From the NCBI GenBank assembly GCA_009760855.2, contig WPIO01000135.1:744001-808000 (forward strand): DNA of 64,000 bases, given 5' to 3'. This stretch comes from Cristatella mucedo (Eukaryota > Bryozoa > Phylactolaemata > Cristatellidae). Every line of letters starts with the position of its first letter. Position 1 is the first letter of the stretch. A program made the translations under genes and the position numbers. Below the pieces are notes generated by a model. That model did not search any database. It saw only the letters and a program-made list of their open reading frames with translations, and was not told the origin of the DNA. Below are positions 1-11,164 of this stretch, piece after piece.

Positions 1-794
1 TAAGTTTATTTGCCAGTGAAGACCACAGCGGGCGTTATACGGCCTTCAGGAGACGAGCTCTTTTTACGTAACTTTATCGAGGCAGCCACTTGTCGAGCTG
101 TTCTCCTCAGGATCATCAAGAGCTCACGTTTTAGAAGATTTTTTCAACGACAGAAAGCAAGAAAGATTTCTACGGACGCACGGTAGATCATTTCCATGCG
201 AGGCTTGTCTGTTTTCACTTAAGCGAGCTCTGTTTTATAAGCTTGATTTGCCAGAAAACGGCATGACCAGAGGCATTCCTCATATTTTGAATTTCACTAC
301 CGCGTTTTCCTTAAACCTAGTCTTGTTTTTGTTTGCAATTTTCACCACAGCTGGAGCCTTGCATTCTCGTTCGTAGAAGCCGGCTTAGTAGCCACTTAGT
401 GGCTTTCAGTCAAGTTCGACTTTGGCCTCTAATACCGAAAGTGCACGAAGAGCCCCCGAATAAGCGAGCAGATGTCTCGGTCGAAAAATATGGGTGTTTT
501 AATGAAATTCTCCCATCAATAAGAGGGATCTGTGGGTGCCGGCTAACACGCACTCAATTTCGAAGTGGGGGAAGAGCGACAAGTTAGCCCCGAATAGTCG
601 GTAAGCTTTTCTTGCATTTTTCGATAAATCATTCGGTTCCCATTTGCTCGCTCGCTCGCTCTGCTTCTCTCTCCGTCAGTTGTATCGCCACGCTACGACC
701 GACCCCGAGTCGATACAGTTGCAATACGCTAGTAAGTCTTCTCAAATTATTCAAAATATTATGAAGTGCGACAAAATGGTAGCCGTACCGGATG
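1..794. other. No recognisable gene or repeat
   Basis: I see no coding exon, RNA gene or known repeat here. The longest open frame (333-587, plus) has no recognisable motif. A short GCTC microsatellite-like run lies near 648-660. The sequence is of mixed composition and could be old repeat or intergenic DNA. Confidence 0.4.
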
Positions 795-985
795 TTGAAT
801 AATGATAACGCACTTGATAAAGCGCCCTCGGAGAACTCAATCTCTTTCTAGACGCTTTACATTTGCTGCAAAGGGAAATGCAATTGAATGGTGAGTGATA
901 TCATGCTCGATAAAAAACGTGAATAACATGGTTAGGGGTGACATGCATACGGTCAGCATCCAGCCGTGGTTAGTGGCAGCATTGC
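795..985 (-). mobile_element. L2-clade LINE 3' UTR fragment (family L2-A)
   Basis: Read on the minus strand this is the 3' end of the window's commonest LINE. It contains the conserved block for CAGCAAATGTAAAGCGC, then an AGAGATTGAGTTCTC hairpin loop, then CGCTTTATCAAGTGCGTTA. No coding part remains. The same 3' end occurs at 5.1, 11.7, 16.4, 24.5, 27.4, 29.8 and 38.5 kb. Confidence 0.8.
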
Positions 986-1042
986 ATCTCAATTGAGGTG
1001 GGAAGAGCGAAAAGGCCCAGGAAGAGAACAGGCGGCTAGGCA

Positions 1043-1175
1043 GAGCTTTCAGCAAGCGGCAGAGCAAGCGGCAGAGCAAGCGGCAGAGCAAGCGGCAGAG
1101 CTTTCAGCAAGCGGCAGAGCAAGCGGCAGAGCAAGCGGCAGAGCAAGCGGCAGAGTAAGCGGCAGAGCATTCAGC
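1043..1175. repeat. 12-bp minisatellite (GCAAGCGGCAGA)n
   Basis: About ten copies of a 12-bp unit are arranged in two sub-blocks, each introduced by a variant containing CTTTCAGC. The 12-bp period keeps frames open on both strands, which creates spurious Ser-Gly-Arg or Glu-Gln-Ala open frames. Confidence 0.85.
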
Positions 1176-4116
1176 AAGATGACTTCTTCTGACAGCTGCG
1201 GTATCGAAGTATTTGACCAGTATAGGACTCCCTAGTCTTTCGAAATGCAGCCATTAGCCTTTTCAGTCGCTGAGGAGCGCAGAGAGCGACGTCAGCACTG
1301 GCTCAATCTCTCTGAGCTCAATAGCCATTCCGCTCCTCCCTTCCATCTCCACCTACATCTCAATGTTGCTCTCTTTGTTGTTGCTCTTCAGCCGCTCTCT
1401 CTGCTCTCTGCTCTGCTCTCCGAGCTGCCGCTCTGGCTACCGCTAAACTCCTGCATCTCGCATTCCCCTCTCCAGCTCATCGCGTTCGCTGCACCATCTG
1501 GTGTTAATTTCGCAAGACCAGTTGCGGCTTTGTTGATCTAAGCGCTGGCATTCTGTCAATGGTGCAGCAACAATACAGGCGCACTATGGTCGGTCAAGTG
1601 ATTCAGCACATCACTAGGCTGAGCCATGTACCGGAAGCCGATTCTGTGCGGCTATAATTGCCTATTGTAGGTGCTGCTCCTAAGATTGCAGTAATTGTCT
1701 GATAGTCATCGAACCTAACGTTAAGAAATTACTGTGCATAAATAATTGATAGAGTCTAGGAGAGTCCTAGCATAGCGCTTCCTTAAAGGGTTACGTGCGC
1801 CACAACGAAGCCTCAAACTTAGTAAAAAAACAAACAGTCTCCCTTCGCATTGCTAATTTTTTTGATTATCCTTCATGTCACGTATGATATAAGATATTAC
1901 AGTAGGCAGATAAGCCCATTTATTTTCTAATAGAAGCGGCGTCACGGCGTGATCATATTTTCTGCGTGGACAAAAGACAGTGAATGTGTCATAGCGCGTC
2001 AAAGCGGCTGCACCATTTCGCCGACGAAAGTGTCTGTGCGTCTAGCTCTCAGAGAAGCGACGCTAACGACCAATTATTAATAGAATCATTATTTTTTCAA
2101 TCATGGCAGGTACCGACCGGACTTGCAGGGGGGAGGCTAAAGGCTTCATAGATACTGCGTCGCCGCTTGGCGTCGCTGCTGCCGGATCTCGAGCCGAACT
2201 CGGGAGCCGGGAGCGACTGGTCGAATGCTCGGCATTATCGGCAGCAGAAGCCTCTTTCTACGCTCTACGTCTGTCAGCAAGTCATCGCTGCCTGCTATCG
2301 TTGCCACGAGGAAGCGCTATTCGAAGCTGCATTTGCTAGTACGTCAAACATTTGCCGGCACTCGTAGTTAGCGGCCGTGACCTTGGGCCTCCCAAATCCA
2401 AGAGAGGGTTCTGGAACTAGGGCTGTGAAAGAGTGCGGCACGAAATCGACGCTCGGCATGCTTTTACAGGCCGCAGCGGTTTCGCCTGCGATCAGATGCC
2501 GCGAGTTCGCCTACTCCACCTGCACCGGCGTCGCCCTCGCTGGCTTTTCATCCTGAACAGCTTGTTTGCCACTTACAAAAAAAAGGGTCGCGGCAGCCTT
2601 ATTTGTAGGCAGGTGCACGTTCTTCGTGCCGACCAAGAGCCTAAAGCCGTGGCCGCAGTGGCCTCTGCTCCCCTGAAAACAAGGCTAAAGGTCGCACCCC
2701 TCAGTTTGGGGAAAATGGAATATCCGCACCTACGGCGCCGCCCGGGGCCACTGTTCGCTTCCTCGGAGTGAGCACGTCTGGTTCGAGCATTTGTAGCGAC
2801 CGACTGAGACCGCTCTACCCCGCCCCCAAACGCCATCTGCTCCGAGGACAGCCTCGGCATGAAGCAGCAGCCCTTTATGCTGACAGCAAGCAGACGAGCG
2901 CAGGGCAACATCCGTCTTTTTTGATAAGCCTCGTGACTCTCGTCGTTTCACTTAAAAACAGCAACCAATTCTGTCTGTAAAGCCAGATAGACAGTCTCTG
3001 TCAGTGTCTACTTAGCACCTCTGCTCAGCAAGTGCTGAGCATTTAGAAGCAAGCGCACAGTTCGAACGGCGAAATTCTTAGCTGCAGCGGAGGCAGCTCG
3101 TTCTTGCTCGCACTATTAGGGGCGGGCAGAATTGCAAATTGAACGCAAGCACCCAATGACCTCTTCAAATGCGGCCCGGTGCGTCCAGCTGCGAAAGTTA
3201 TATGCACTGGAGCTTGGAACTAGTGCAATCTCTTAGTCATTCGCGAGCGAATAATGATGGTTGGCTCGGTTAGAAAATGGTCAGGCCGGAAGCGACACCT
3301 GATGGCAGGTAGCGGGGAGCAAGTCTCCCACTTCGCGGCCAGCGTTCAAAGTCATACGACGATGGAACCAACCTGGCGAAATCTCAAGTTCGTATAACGC
3401 TAGGCTCTTCTAGCGTGGCTGCGGCAATGCAGCTGCTGGAGGCATGAAAAAAGGTAGCCTGGCACTTGATCAACGCCGTGTATAAGGCAAAGCACTTCGT
3501 TTCTCCATCGGTAATACCAATCCAGGAGAAGAGGTGGTGTGACTGCTAAAGGATCGCCATCACATGCTACATTTTTTATGAAGCTCTTGACACATTTCCC
3601 ACGACTGGGATCTGGTTAACACTACCCGACTATAGTTAAAGCCATCCCTACATATCTCATTTTTCCATAGCTCAAGGTCGACTAAAATTTTTGTGGAGTA
3701 GTAGACGTCACTCCTCGCTAATTTGTAAACCATTTGCAGTCCCGTCATACTTCCAATCAATTGTACGGAGCAGCGAGCTGCCAACTGTCGCAACAATCCC
3801 TCGTCCCCAGGCAACACTAATCTCAGTATTTCAGCTGCTTGATTTAATTTTGATTTGATATCCAAAAGATTGTCATTCTCTCTTTCTCTTGATTTTTAAC
3901 ATTAGTCTGAATGTTACTGGTACTAATGTCATCATTAAAACTATATCATTATTATAATTATTAATTATATACGATTGATTGAATTATTGATTAAAATTGA
4001 ATATGGAAATATGTTGATAATATTCAAAGATATTGGATGATATTCTTAGCCCCATATGTGGAAAATTTCGCTCTCAGCTGATTGATTTTCTCTCGTGGCT
4101 CTTGTGAATTGTGAAT
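1176..4116. other. No recognisable gene; mixed intergenic DNA
   Basis: No exon can be supported. The GC-rich part 2100-2960 carries several overlapping short open frames on both strands, none with a known motif. A 101-residue minus-strand frame at 3560-3865 has varied composition but no recognised domain and no convincing splice context. Sequence from 3900 to 4030 is AT-rich. Confidence 0.4.
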
Positions 4117-4147
4117 GACCGCTCATGTGATTGTCACATGAGCGGTC
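4117..4147. repeat. Perfect 14-bp inverted repeat with 3-nt loop
   Basis: The arms GACCGCTCATGTGA and TCACATGAGCGGTC are exact reverse complements separated by TTG. This could form a cruciform or an RNA hairpin. Nothing recognisable flanks it, so it cannot be assigned to a transposon end or a terminator. Confidence 0.9.
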
Positions 4148-4399
4148 TCAAAAATTGCCTGCCAATCAGGAACCTCGATGATCCCAAACATTGAAACTGC
4201 TTTCAAAAAACATCTTCATTTTCACTTGAGCTTAATCCACCTTCTGACCTCCACATGCTGGTAGAATAAATGCTTTCCCATGTTCTTGACGAGTTGGCTT
4301 ATCTGAGCAATGTATGCGCTAGTCCAGATAGCTTGTGGTTTGCTGCAGTGCATAACTAGCTAGGTATCTTCAAATCATAGGCTTGAAAGAAGCACGTTC

Positions 4400-4840
4400 T
4401 AGACACGGACTGAGTGTCTATCCTGACAAACGAGAACTATTCTAGGTCGTATCGATCTGTCACAGCTAACGCAAAGTTTACCCTCAATTCAAAGATAGCG
4501 AAATCACAGACTCGTAAGACATCAAAATGCGGACGACGACCCTCGACAGTCTCCTTAGCAGTGCTCCTGTCGGCACTATACCTAAGGACCTTGGAGTTGA
4601 TCTCGCAGATTTTTTTTCTAACAGCTTTGTCCGCAAAATAGACAAGAACTGGGAGTTAATCCCTAAGTTAATGTATTTCCATAAGTCTCGAATCTTCCTT
4701 ACTATCTTCCTTTCTGCCTTCAAGCCTTTCCCCTGCTGCACTCACAGAAATTGATCATTATAAGACTGTTGGCCCTCTACCGCCATTGATACTTATTCTC
4801 TTTCTGAGGTGTCTAGCTTTACTGTTTGCCTCATGAATAA
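4400..4840 (+). mobile_element. L2-clade LINE fragment (linker before reverse transcriptase)
   Basis: The plus-strand frame near 4527-4680 reads like the segment between the endonuclease and reverse transcriptase domains of L2 elements, with a FFSNSFVRKIDK block that matches FFVQKIDKIRESIP of the better preserved copy at 9.7-10.4 kb. Stops and frame breaks show that it is dead. The outer limits are approximate. Confidence 0.55.
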
Positions 4841-5117
4841 ATAGTATGGGAAATTTGTCCAAAGCCTCATATTTATTTCCGGCCTCTCTTTCACAGAGGC
4901 TCCTTTGTTGGGCCACTCAATGGAAAATTGATGCCACAACAGTAAAACTTCAGCACCTTCCGCCCACTCCCGTGGCTGTTTCTTTCAAAAGCGTTGAATG
5001 AGTAGTGACAGCCCGGCTAACTCTTACCAGAACTTCAAACTTGACAAAAAACTTGATGGCCTGTTTTAAGTCCACTTCTTTTCACAGTGTATGCTCAGTC
5101 TCTTCTCTACTTAAAAA

Positions 5118-5640
5118 TAATAATAATACATTTGATATAGCGCCCTCAGAGAAATCAATCTCTATCTTGGCATTTGCTGCAAAGGAAGCATGATCGAATG
5201 CTTATTGAAAGCATGCTCAATAAACAAGAATAACATGGTTAGGGGTGACATGCACAGGGTCAGCATGTAAGTTCGGTTAATGGCAGAATGCACAGCATCA
5301 GCACACATAAGCACATAAGGACGAATCACAGTAACCAACTAAATGCTGTGCTAAATAGATGCGTTTTTAGTTTCTTTTTAAATGTGGACAAGTCAGCAGG
5401 TGTCGTGACATGAGTCGGGAGCGACTTCCTGGCTTTGGGAGCATGTGAACTAAAGGCACGGTCTCCAAAGGATTTGAGATTTGTACGAGCTACGGCTAAA
5501 CAGTCTGATTCAGAAAAGCAAGTGGTGCGATGCTTAGCTTGGTGGGGCAGTAGATCTGATAGGTAGGCTGGAGCCAAAGAATGAAAGGACCTAAAAGTGA
5601 GTGACGTCCCTATCGCATACCACAGTGAAAAAACAAGCAA
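5118..5640 (-). mobile_element. L2-A LINE, C-terminal coding end plus 3' UTR
   Basis: A minus-strand frame (5326-5640) gives the typical L2 C-terminus: LAPAYLSDLLPHQAK, then TNLKSFGDRAFSSHAPKA, then FKKKLKTHLF before the stop. It is followed by the L2-A 3' UTR, ending near 5125 in an AATAAT-type tail. The copy is 5' truncated, as is usual for LINE insertions primed from the 3' end. Confidence 0.85.
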
Positions 5641-6477
5641 CGAAGGAAGCCATTCAGTGCTTACCTAGTGCTAAGTTTGGCTTACCACTTGGTAAGCGGA
5701 CAATCAGACCCTCTTTGGTCAAGAAAATTAATGATTACCTTCCTGGTTACATATTGTATTACCATTCAGAGGACGCAGGCACTATTTTTTATTCACAGCT
5801 TACGAAACAATGTTTCCTCGCTATTGTCAAAATTTAGACGAGCGACTGTGATCTGCATGACGAAAATTATAAATCAAGATGAATTTCAAACATAATTCGT
5901 GCGGTACTGTCATTTCACCAAGACTTTAAGGACTTTAGTGCGTTTAGCGAGATGGTCGACATTTGATCACATCCCTACTGCAGACGGTAGAGACTTTAGT
6001 AGCTGGTCACTTGGTTTTACTGAGAATCGAAGAAACTCCTATCAACCCAGACGGAAATAGGATATAAGAAATAAGATGGAACCAAGATGGAACTTTCATT
6101 TCCTCGGCCGTAGTAATAAATAACAGAGTGTGTCAAATTTAGAATTGAACAGTCATAGCAAGTATGAAACCGCTTGCATTCTGACCAGAATTATGTACGC
6201 TCCAACGGGCTACATAGGATTGATTGAGTTCTCAACGTCTATAGACTAAGACGATGACAGAATTGTTTACGTCTCAAACTCAAATTAAATGAGGGCTTAT
6301 GCTCTAAATAAACAGTACCGTAACGCTGCATTTTCGAGATAAGTGCACGGTAATTCTCACACGCTAGTATATTGTCGTTTCTACACATTCCTGTGAGCAA
6401 TTGCTTGAATCAGCATCAGCTGTGCGTGTCCTCGTTCCCGTTCCAGCCACACTTTTTAGAAGAACTCTTCCTCTATA
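5641..6477. other. No recognisable feature
   Basis: Mixed AT-rich DNA without a supported exon or a repeat I can name. Short open frames on the plus strand carry no motif. Confidence 0.35.
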
Positions 6478-6806
6478 GAATACGTAAAGTGCCAAGAAAG
6501 AGATTTAGTTCTTTTATGGCGCTATATAAATATATTATTATGACTCTAAACATCGATCCGCTATGCTACCACGGCTAGGTAGCACATTGCAGGGCCAAAA
6601 ACAAAATCTCGCATTTTCACGGGTGCATTTAAGCAGCAACGATATTCGGTCAAACCGCCTAGGCCTAGCTGACCACCGTCGATGGTTGACAGTGAATATC
6701 AGTGGCGCACCACGAGGAGGCCCAACATTGAGACGGGCAGAAACTGCGAAATGCCTAGAAAGAGATTTGAGTTTTATGGGGGCGCTATAACAAGTGTACA
6801 AAAATT
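6478..6806 (+). mobile_element. Two short L2-type 3' tails
   Basis: Positions 6484-6542 and 6750-6800 each read as a LINE or SINE 3' tail: AAAGTGCC or AAATGCC, AAGAAAGAGATTTAG or similar, then GGCGCTATA and an ATTATTA-like end. The sequence between and before them is not recognised. Both look like extreme 5' truncations. Confidence 0.5.
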
Positions 6807-6879
6807 GTTATTAGAGGAATGCGCCACGGTCGCTGGCCAGCTTCCGTAGCACTTGGCTAGCAAGAACCCTCTCGCTGCG

Positions 6880-7960
6880 TCTTCATTAAATTTGCAGTCG
6901 AGGATTTCGTCGCCGCAAGCCTGCAGAGCGCTCTAGCACCGGCGCACGAACGCGTAGCAGCGATTCCGCCGAGCTTGCGAGCCTCAACCCGGCAGCTGGC
7001 GCGGCGCGCGCATGCGCGGCGGCTGAGGCGGCTGAGGCTGCGGTGGCGGCGAGTACGCACCCGTACTTGGGCAGCAGCTCGGCGAGCAGCGCCGACGAGA
7101 AGGCCTTGGTCAGCGAGCCGATGCCGAACACGGTGCTGCCTGTCACCGGCCGCCCTGATGCCACGTCGGCGACTCCCAGTCCGAACGTGCGCCGCTCGCC
7201 ACCGCGCACGTAGGCCACGGCCAGACCCGGAACGCCGGCGCACAGTCGGGCGGCCTCGGCGCGCTCGCGAAGAGTCTGCAGGAGCGCGTCGGAGCCGTCG
7301 GACGCCGCCGACGCCCGAGCGCAGGGCGACAGCGTGGCGGTGGCCACCAGTGGCAGCAGAAGCAGCAGCCGCAGCGGCGACGGCGGCGGTGGCGGCGGTG
7401 GCTGCCGCCGTTGGCCGAGGCGGCCGAGCCTCGAACGAGCAGCCATCCTCTGACCGAGTCGCAGAGTCTCGCGCGCTCTTCACTCTCTTCGCTCGGACGC
7501 GCGGCGATCCCTCTCCGAGGAGCTGCGAGCGGGCGAGTGGGGGCGGCCCGGGAAGCGACCAGCCAATGGGCGCGCGGCGCCGGCTAAACGCGTAGCGTCC
7601 GCGCGCTGCGCACGAACGCAGGGTTCAGAGGGCTCGGCTCACTGCGCGCGCCGCTGCCGCCAATCTTCTCGCGGTCGGCGGCTGGCTACATGTGGAGGCT
7701 GGCGACCCAGCTCGGCGCTCGGCCTTTAATGGCTGGGCTCGAGGTCGGGTCGGGGCAGAAAAGTTGACCCGACTCAATTAGCTTCGGCCCGAGAGCGTCA
7801 GCCGCGGCCGCTCAGCTTGCGAGCCGCGCCTGCAGCGCATCCGGCAAAACCGTCGCCGGCTGCGGAGGAGGGGGCGGGGCGCTGCGGGTGGCAGCTTGTA
7901 AGCGCACCTTTCGGCTACGTCGGCCGCGTCCGATGCTGGACAGCGGGAACTAAACGCTCT
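6880..7960. promoter_or_regulatory. CpG island over a first exon
   Basis: The stretch is very GC-rich and dense in CpG, in sharp contrast to the AT-rich flanks. It covers the start codon and first exon of the beta-lactamase-like gene (minus strand), so it probably includes that gene's promoter between about 7447 and 7960. No TATA box is evident. Confidence 0.6.
7061..7446 (-). CDS. First coding exon of a serine beta-lactamase-like (LACTB / class C type) secreted protein
   Basis: The 128-codon exon starts with a Met, a proline run (a GGC/GGT microsatellite on the plus strand) and a hydrophobic stretch at about residues 26-38 that fits a signal peptide or anchor. Residues 71-80 (GVPGLAVAYV) and 107-114 (FGIGSLTK) match the N-terminal region of the class C beta-lactamase and D-Ala-D-Ala peptidase family, with S111-x-x-K114 as the nucleophile and general-base motif. 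The frame then meets a good splice donor (GTGCGT, intron from 7060), in phase 2. Family similarity stops exactly there, which supports the boundary. Later exons with the Tyr and HxG motifs should lie at lower coordinates, but I do not find them before position 1. Animal members of this family are usually hydrolases of uncertain substrate. The family call is fairly firm; the substrate is unknown. Confidence 0.72.
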
Positions 7961-8081
7961 CTGCAGGCACCGAGCGACTGCGGCTAATCATCGACCAGAA
8001 ATCGGCGGCTCCGAGCATAAATTCTGAGAGAATATTATAGCAATAGATAGCAATTACTCAGGCTGCTGTCGCAATCCACCA

Positions 8082-8238
8082 TTGGCCTAGTGGTCGCCTC
8101 GAACTAAGGTTAAGGTGCATGTATTTGACGACCAAGGCCGTGGGGTCCAGCCACGTGGTATGTATGAAGTGAATGAATACAGATTAAGTTATCTTATGGC
8201 GCTATGCAAATGAGTTATATACAAAAATAATCCATTAG
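8082..8238 (+). mobile_element. tRNA-derived SINE, subfamily A' (degenerate)
   Basis: A tRNA-like head with box A and box B remnants is followed by GATTAAGTTATCTTATGGCGC and an ATGAGTTATAT tail. Compared with the main SINE-A it carries an extra segment around GTGCATGTATTTGACGACC, also seen at 38.1 and 40.0 kb, which defines a subfamily. Confidence 0.7.
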
Positions 8239-8322
8239 TAATCCTCAAGAAATCGAATAAGTAAAGCTCCAATTTTTATTGCATAGCCCTCGTTATTAGG
8301 GTAACTCGTAGAATCTTCAAGC

Positions 8323-8324
<2 letters not shown>

Positions 8325-8410
<86 letters not shown>
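8325..8410. repeat. (GA)n microsatellite
   Basis: About 43 uninterrupted GA dinucleotides. Such purity at this length means recent expansion and probable length polymorphism. The Arg-Glu and Leu-Ser frames across it are artefacts. Confidence 0.98.
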
Positions 8411-8414
<4 letters not shown>

Positions 8415-8429
8415 CTGCGAATTCAGACA

Positions 8430-9700
8430 ATGCAGAGGATTGCGATAGTTGCCCGGGCCGCTGCAGTCTATTTCAGTGGAATTTGTGCACGGAATGTGTC
8501 CACGGAATTTCACAAAATTGTGTGACACACTTGAAAAATAGCGTAGTTTTTTACTCCTAACTAATTGGAGCTTAGTTCAGCCAATTTGTGGTGGATTTGT
8601 GGTAGCTCAAAGTGGATGCCGAGCTGGTTTAATCCAGCGGTTAAGGTGCTCGCCCCGACCAAGGTCTGACTGAGGTCGTGGGCTTGAGCCCCGAGGCATA
8701 TGCGAAGCGTCTGAATAGAGATTCAGCTCTCTTGGGGCGCTATATAAATAAATTATATTTCTTTATTTATTCGGTGGATTTCGCTACAGGCACGAATCTT
8801 TGCATTCCGTTTGCAAGAGAACGCGTGCGCGAAATGGCTTGAAATTTCGAAGGTACTGAAAACCGACGGTTTACCACGCATAGCCTGAAAATTAACATGC
8901 GAAATGCCTTAAAACAAAATTTTGGTTTTAATTTAAGAGAATGCACGTCATATGCAATGACAATTTGAGCTTCGCACAGTCAAACTGCGATCGATTTGCC
9001 ATGGGTTGAGACAGATGACCTGGGCCATTGCTCTAAATTTCAATGCATTGCTCGCACTTGCGCTGGCACGATATGCTGAAATTATTTGGTTGCACTTTAA
9101 ACACAGTGCACTGTAATACTCAAGAAACGTTTGAGCTTGGCCCAGCAACTTTCTGGCTGTTTTCGACGGATCGTAATGAGTTGTCGTATTTGCTTGAGTA
9201 ATTGCTATTGATTTCTATGCATCACCCAACATTTAAAGTTCACAGTGGGTTGAAATTATGTGCGCGCACAGTGAAATGTTAAGTGCAATGAGAATTGGAT
9301 TTCCGCACAGCCTAATTATTGTAGGTTTGCCGCAGATTGCAGTCTTGGCGGCCCGGGCCACGCAGTCGATTGCCATACATGGCCAGAGATTTTACATGCG
9401 CGATATGTTGAAATCGTGCGGTTGCACTTTAAAAACAGCGTGCTGTAACACGCAAGAAAATCTGGACTGTGGCCCAGTCAGTTTCTGCATATATGCGATG
9501 GATCATTACGGATTGCTGTATTCATATGAGTCATTGTCATTGATTGCAATACATTGCGTGATATTTCATGCCCACGATGGCTTGAATTTGTGTGCGAAGC
9601 AAACAGTGAAATATATTGCGGAATGATGTTTGGATCTGCGAACAGCCAATTTCCAGTTGATTTGCTGCGGTAGTGCTCCGGTCGTTGCTGCTAATTGCAC
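8430..9700 (+). repeat. Diverged ~167-bp satellite, left part
   Basis: A landmark block resembling GCGCGATATGTTGAAAT recurs near 8902, 9068, 9247, 9402 and 9574, spaced by about 155-180 bp. Other repeated landmarks are GGTGGATT, TTTGCCGCAGATTG and GGTTGCACTTTAAA. Units are strongly diverged. A SINE at 8612-8762 interrupts the array. The array resumes at 10,449 beyond an L2 insertion, and a reverse-orientation array lies at 55.7-57.1 kb. Confidence 0.65.
8612..8762 (+). mobile_element. SINE-A, tRNA-derived with L2-like tail
   Basis: The head GCCGAGCTGGTTTAATCC, then GGTTAAGGTGCTCGCCCC, and a box B-like GTGGGCTTGAGCCCC resemble a tRNA with a long variable arm (Leu or Ser type). The 3' part has AGAGATTCAGCTCTCT between GCG and GGCGC arms and ends in ATATAAATAAATTATATT. 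It sits inside the 167-bp satellite, so it inserted after that array formed. Confidence 0.85.
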
Positions 9701-10448
9701 TATGTCACTTTACACTAGCTGACACGCTCGACGAGTTTGAACCTCTGACAAAGCGCACTGTGCGCCCCCGCCCAGACGGCCTGTGGTTTACCACAGACAT
9801 TAAACTAGCCAGGTGTACTAATCGAAACCTTGAAAAACCATACAAAAGATCCGGACTAACTGTTCATCGACAGGCATATGAAGACTACTGTAAGTCGTAC
9901 CAATCGATCCTAGCAAAGGCCAAGTCTAGCTTCTATAAAAACATTGTTGAATCACAGATGCACAATCCAAAAATGCTGATGTCGACAACAAACCATCTCC
10001 TCAACCGTTCCCAGATTAGCTCCTTACCTGATGATCCTTGTGATGATCTAGCCTATTGCGTCTCTCGATTCTTTGTGCAGAAGATAGACAAGATCAGGGA
10101 ATCCATCCCTGCGATGACAACCTCCCCACTAGAATGCTGTTCCTCGGTTCTTGGCTGCACCTCAATGTCTGCATTTAAGCAGGTCACTAGTGATCTAGTC
10201 CTAAAGTTCGTATCTCAATCAAAGAAGACAACAAGTCCTCTGGACCCTATTCCCACTGTCCTGCTCCTGCGTTGCATTGATCTGCTGCTGCCATGCATAC
10301 CTAACATCATTAATATGTCATTAGCCTCAGGTCATGTCCCAGCACCTTTCAAAAAGGCTGTAGTCAGGCCACTTCTCCAGAAAGCATCACTAGACCAAGA
10401 GAAGTTAAGCAACTACCGCCCAGTCTCCCTTTTCTCACTTCTCCCACG
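9700..10448 (+). mobile_element. L2-A LINE fragment: end of linker and start of reverse transcriptase
   Basis: A long plus-strand frame (9673-10539) contains, in order, RTVRPRPDGLWFTTDIK, a basic Tyr-rich linker, FFVQKIDKIRESIP, and then the reverse transcriptase entry blocks SPLDPIPTVLL, INMSLASGHVPAPFKKAVVR, LLQKASLD and LSNYRPVSL. The frame is nearly intact for 240 codons but stops matching at about 10,445, where satellite sequence resumes. It therefore lacks both the endonuclease and the YADD catalytic part and is inactive. This is one of the youngest-looking L2 pieces here. Confidence 0.88.
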
Positions 10449-10945
10449 ATTGCAGTGGATTGGAGTGGATTTCGGTATTTGCCCAGGCCATTTCCAGCGA
10501 TTGCTGTGCATTTCCGGAGTGCGTGGATGCGCATCTTGAATTCACGTGGGTATTGCTTAAAACAGTGAGCTTTAATATGCATTAAAGCTGGAGCTCGGTG
10601 CTACTCGCTAGTCGGTTTGTGGTGAATTCGCAGTGGATTGTGGTATTATCCCGTTGTATTCTATTGCAGCGCATTGCACGAGATCACGCTTGCCAGTGCG
10701 AGTGAGATTTTGTGAGTACGCTTGCCGAAGAGTGTATTGTCCTATGCAATCAACAAAGGAGCTATTTGCTTAAGAATTCTTTTTCTTTAAGGTGGAATGT
10801 AGTGGATTGCGGTGGATTGATGGGTTGCGGTGGATTGAGCCGGATACGTGCGGTGGATGCAGCATTGGCACCGGCCGCTGCAACCTATTTCAGTGGACTT
10901 TGTCAGAATGTGCCCCTGAATGGCAAAAGATTGTGAGGCTACACT
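10449..10945 (+). repeat. Diverged ~167-bp satellite, right part
   Basis: The landmarks of the 8.4-9.7 kb array return: GCAGTGGATTG, GGTATTTGCCCAGGCC, and near 10,861 GCATTGGCACCGGCCGCTGC followed by TATTTCAGTGG. This last block matches 8449-8480. A local cluster of GGTGGATTG 9-12-mers (10,800-10,860) shows short-period duplication inside the satellite. Confidence 0.65.
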
Positions 10946-11164
10946 TATAATAGAATATGAAAGCATGGCCGCATCGGCATCCTGTTTCCCGACACTAGTC
11001 GCATGCGCATCAGGCATGTGCACGTGCGTTTTGCTAAACGGGACACTCTTGCAACGCTGCGATACGACAATATTACTAGTCTAAAATGAATTCAGACCAC
11101 TGTGCCCTACAAGTAATTCAAGCAACGTATTGGCGAGTTCACCGCTACCCACCGACAATAAGGT

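Noticed and set aside
8615-8700. tRNA genes at the SINE heads (also 11.2, 37.6, 49.4, 62.4 kb)
   Set aside because: Box A and box B are present, but the acceptor stems do not pair, anticodon arms are broken, and each is joined to a SINE body and tail.
9673-10539. A host gene of 288 codons
   Set aside because: Its middle matches the L2 linker and reverse transcriptase start, and its last 30 codons are satellite sequence.
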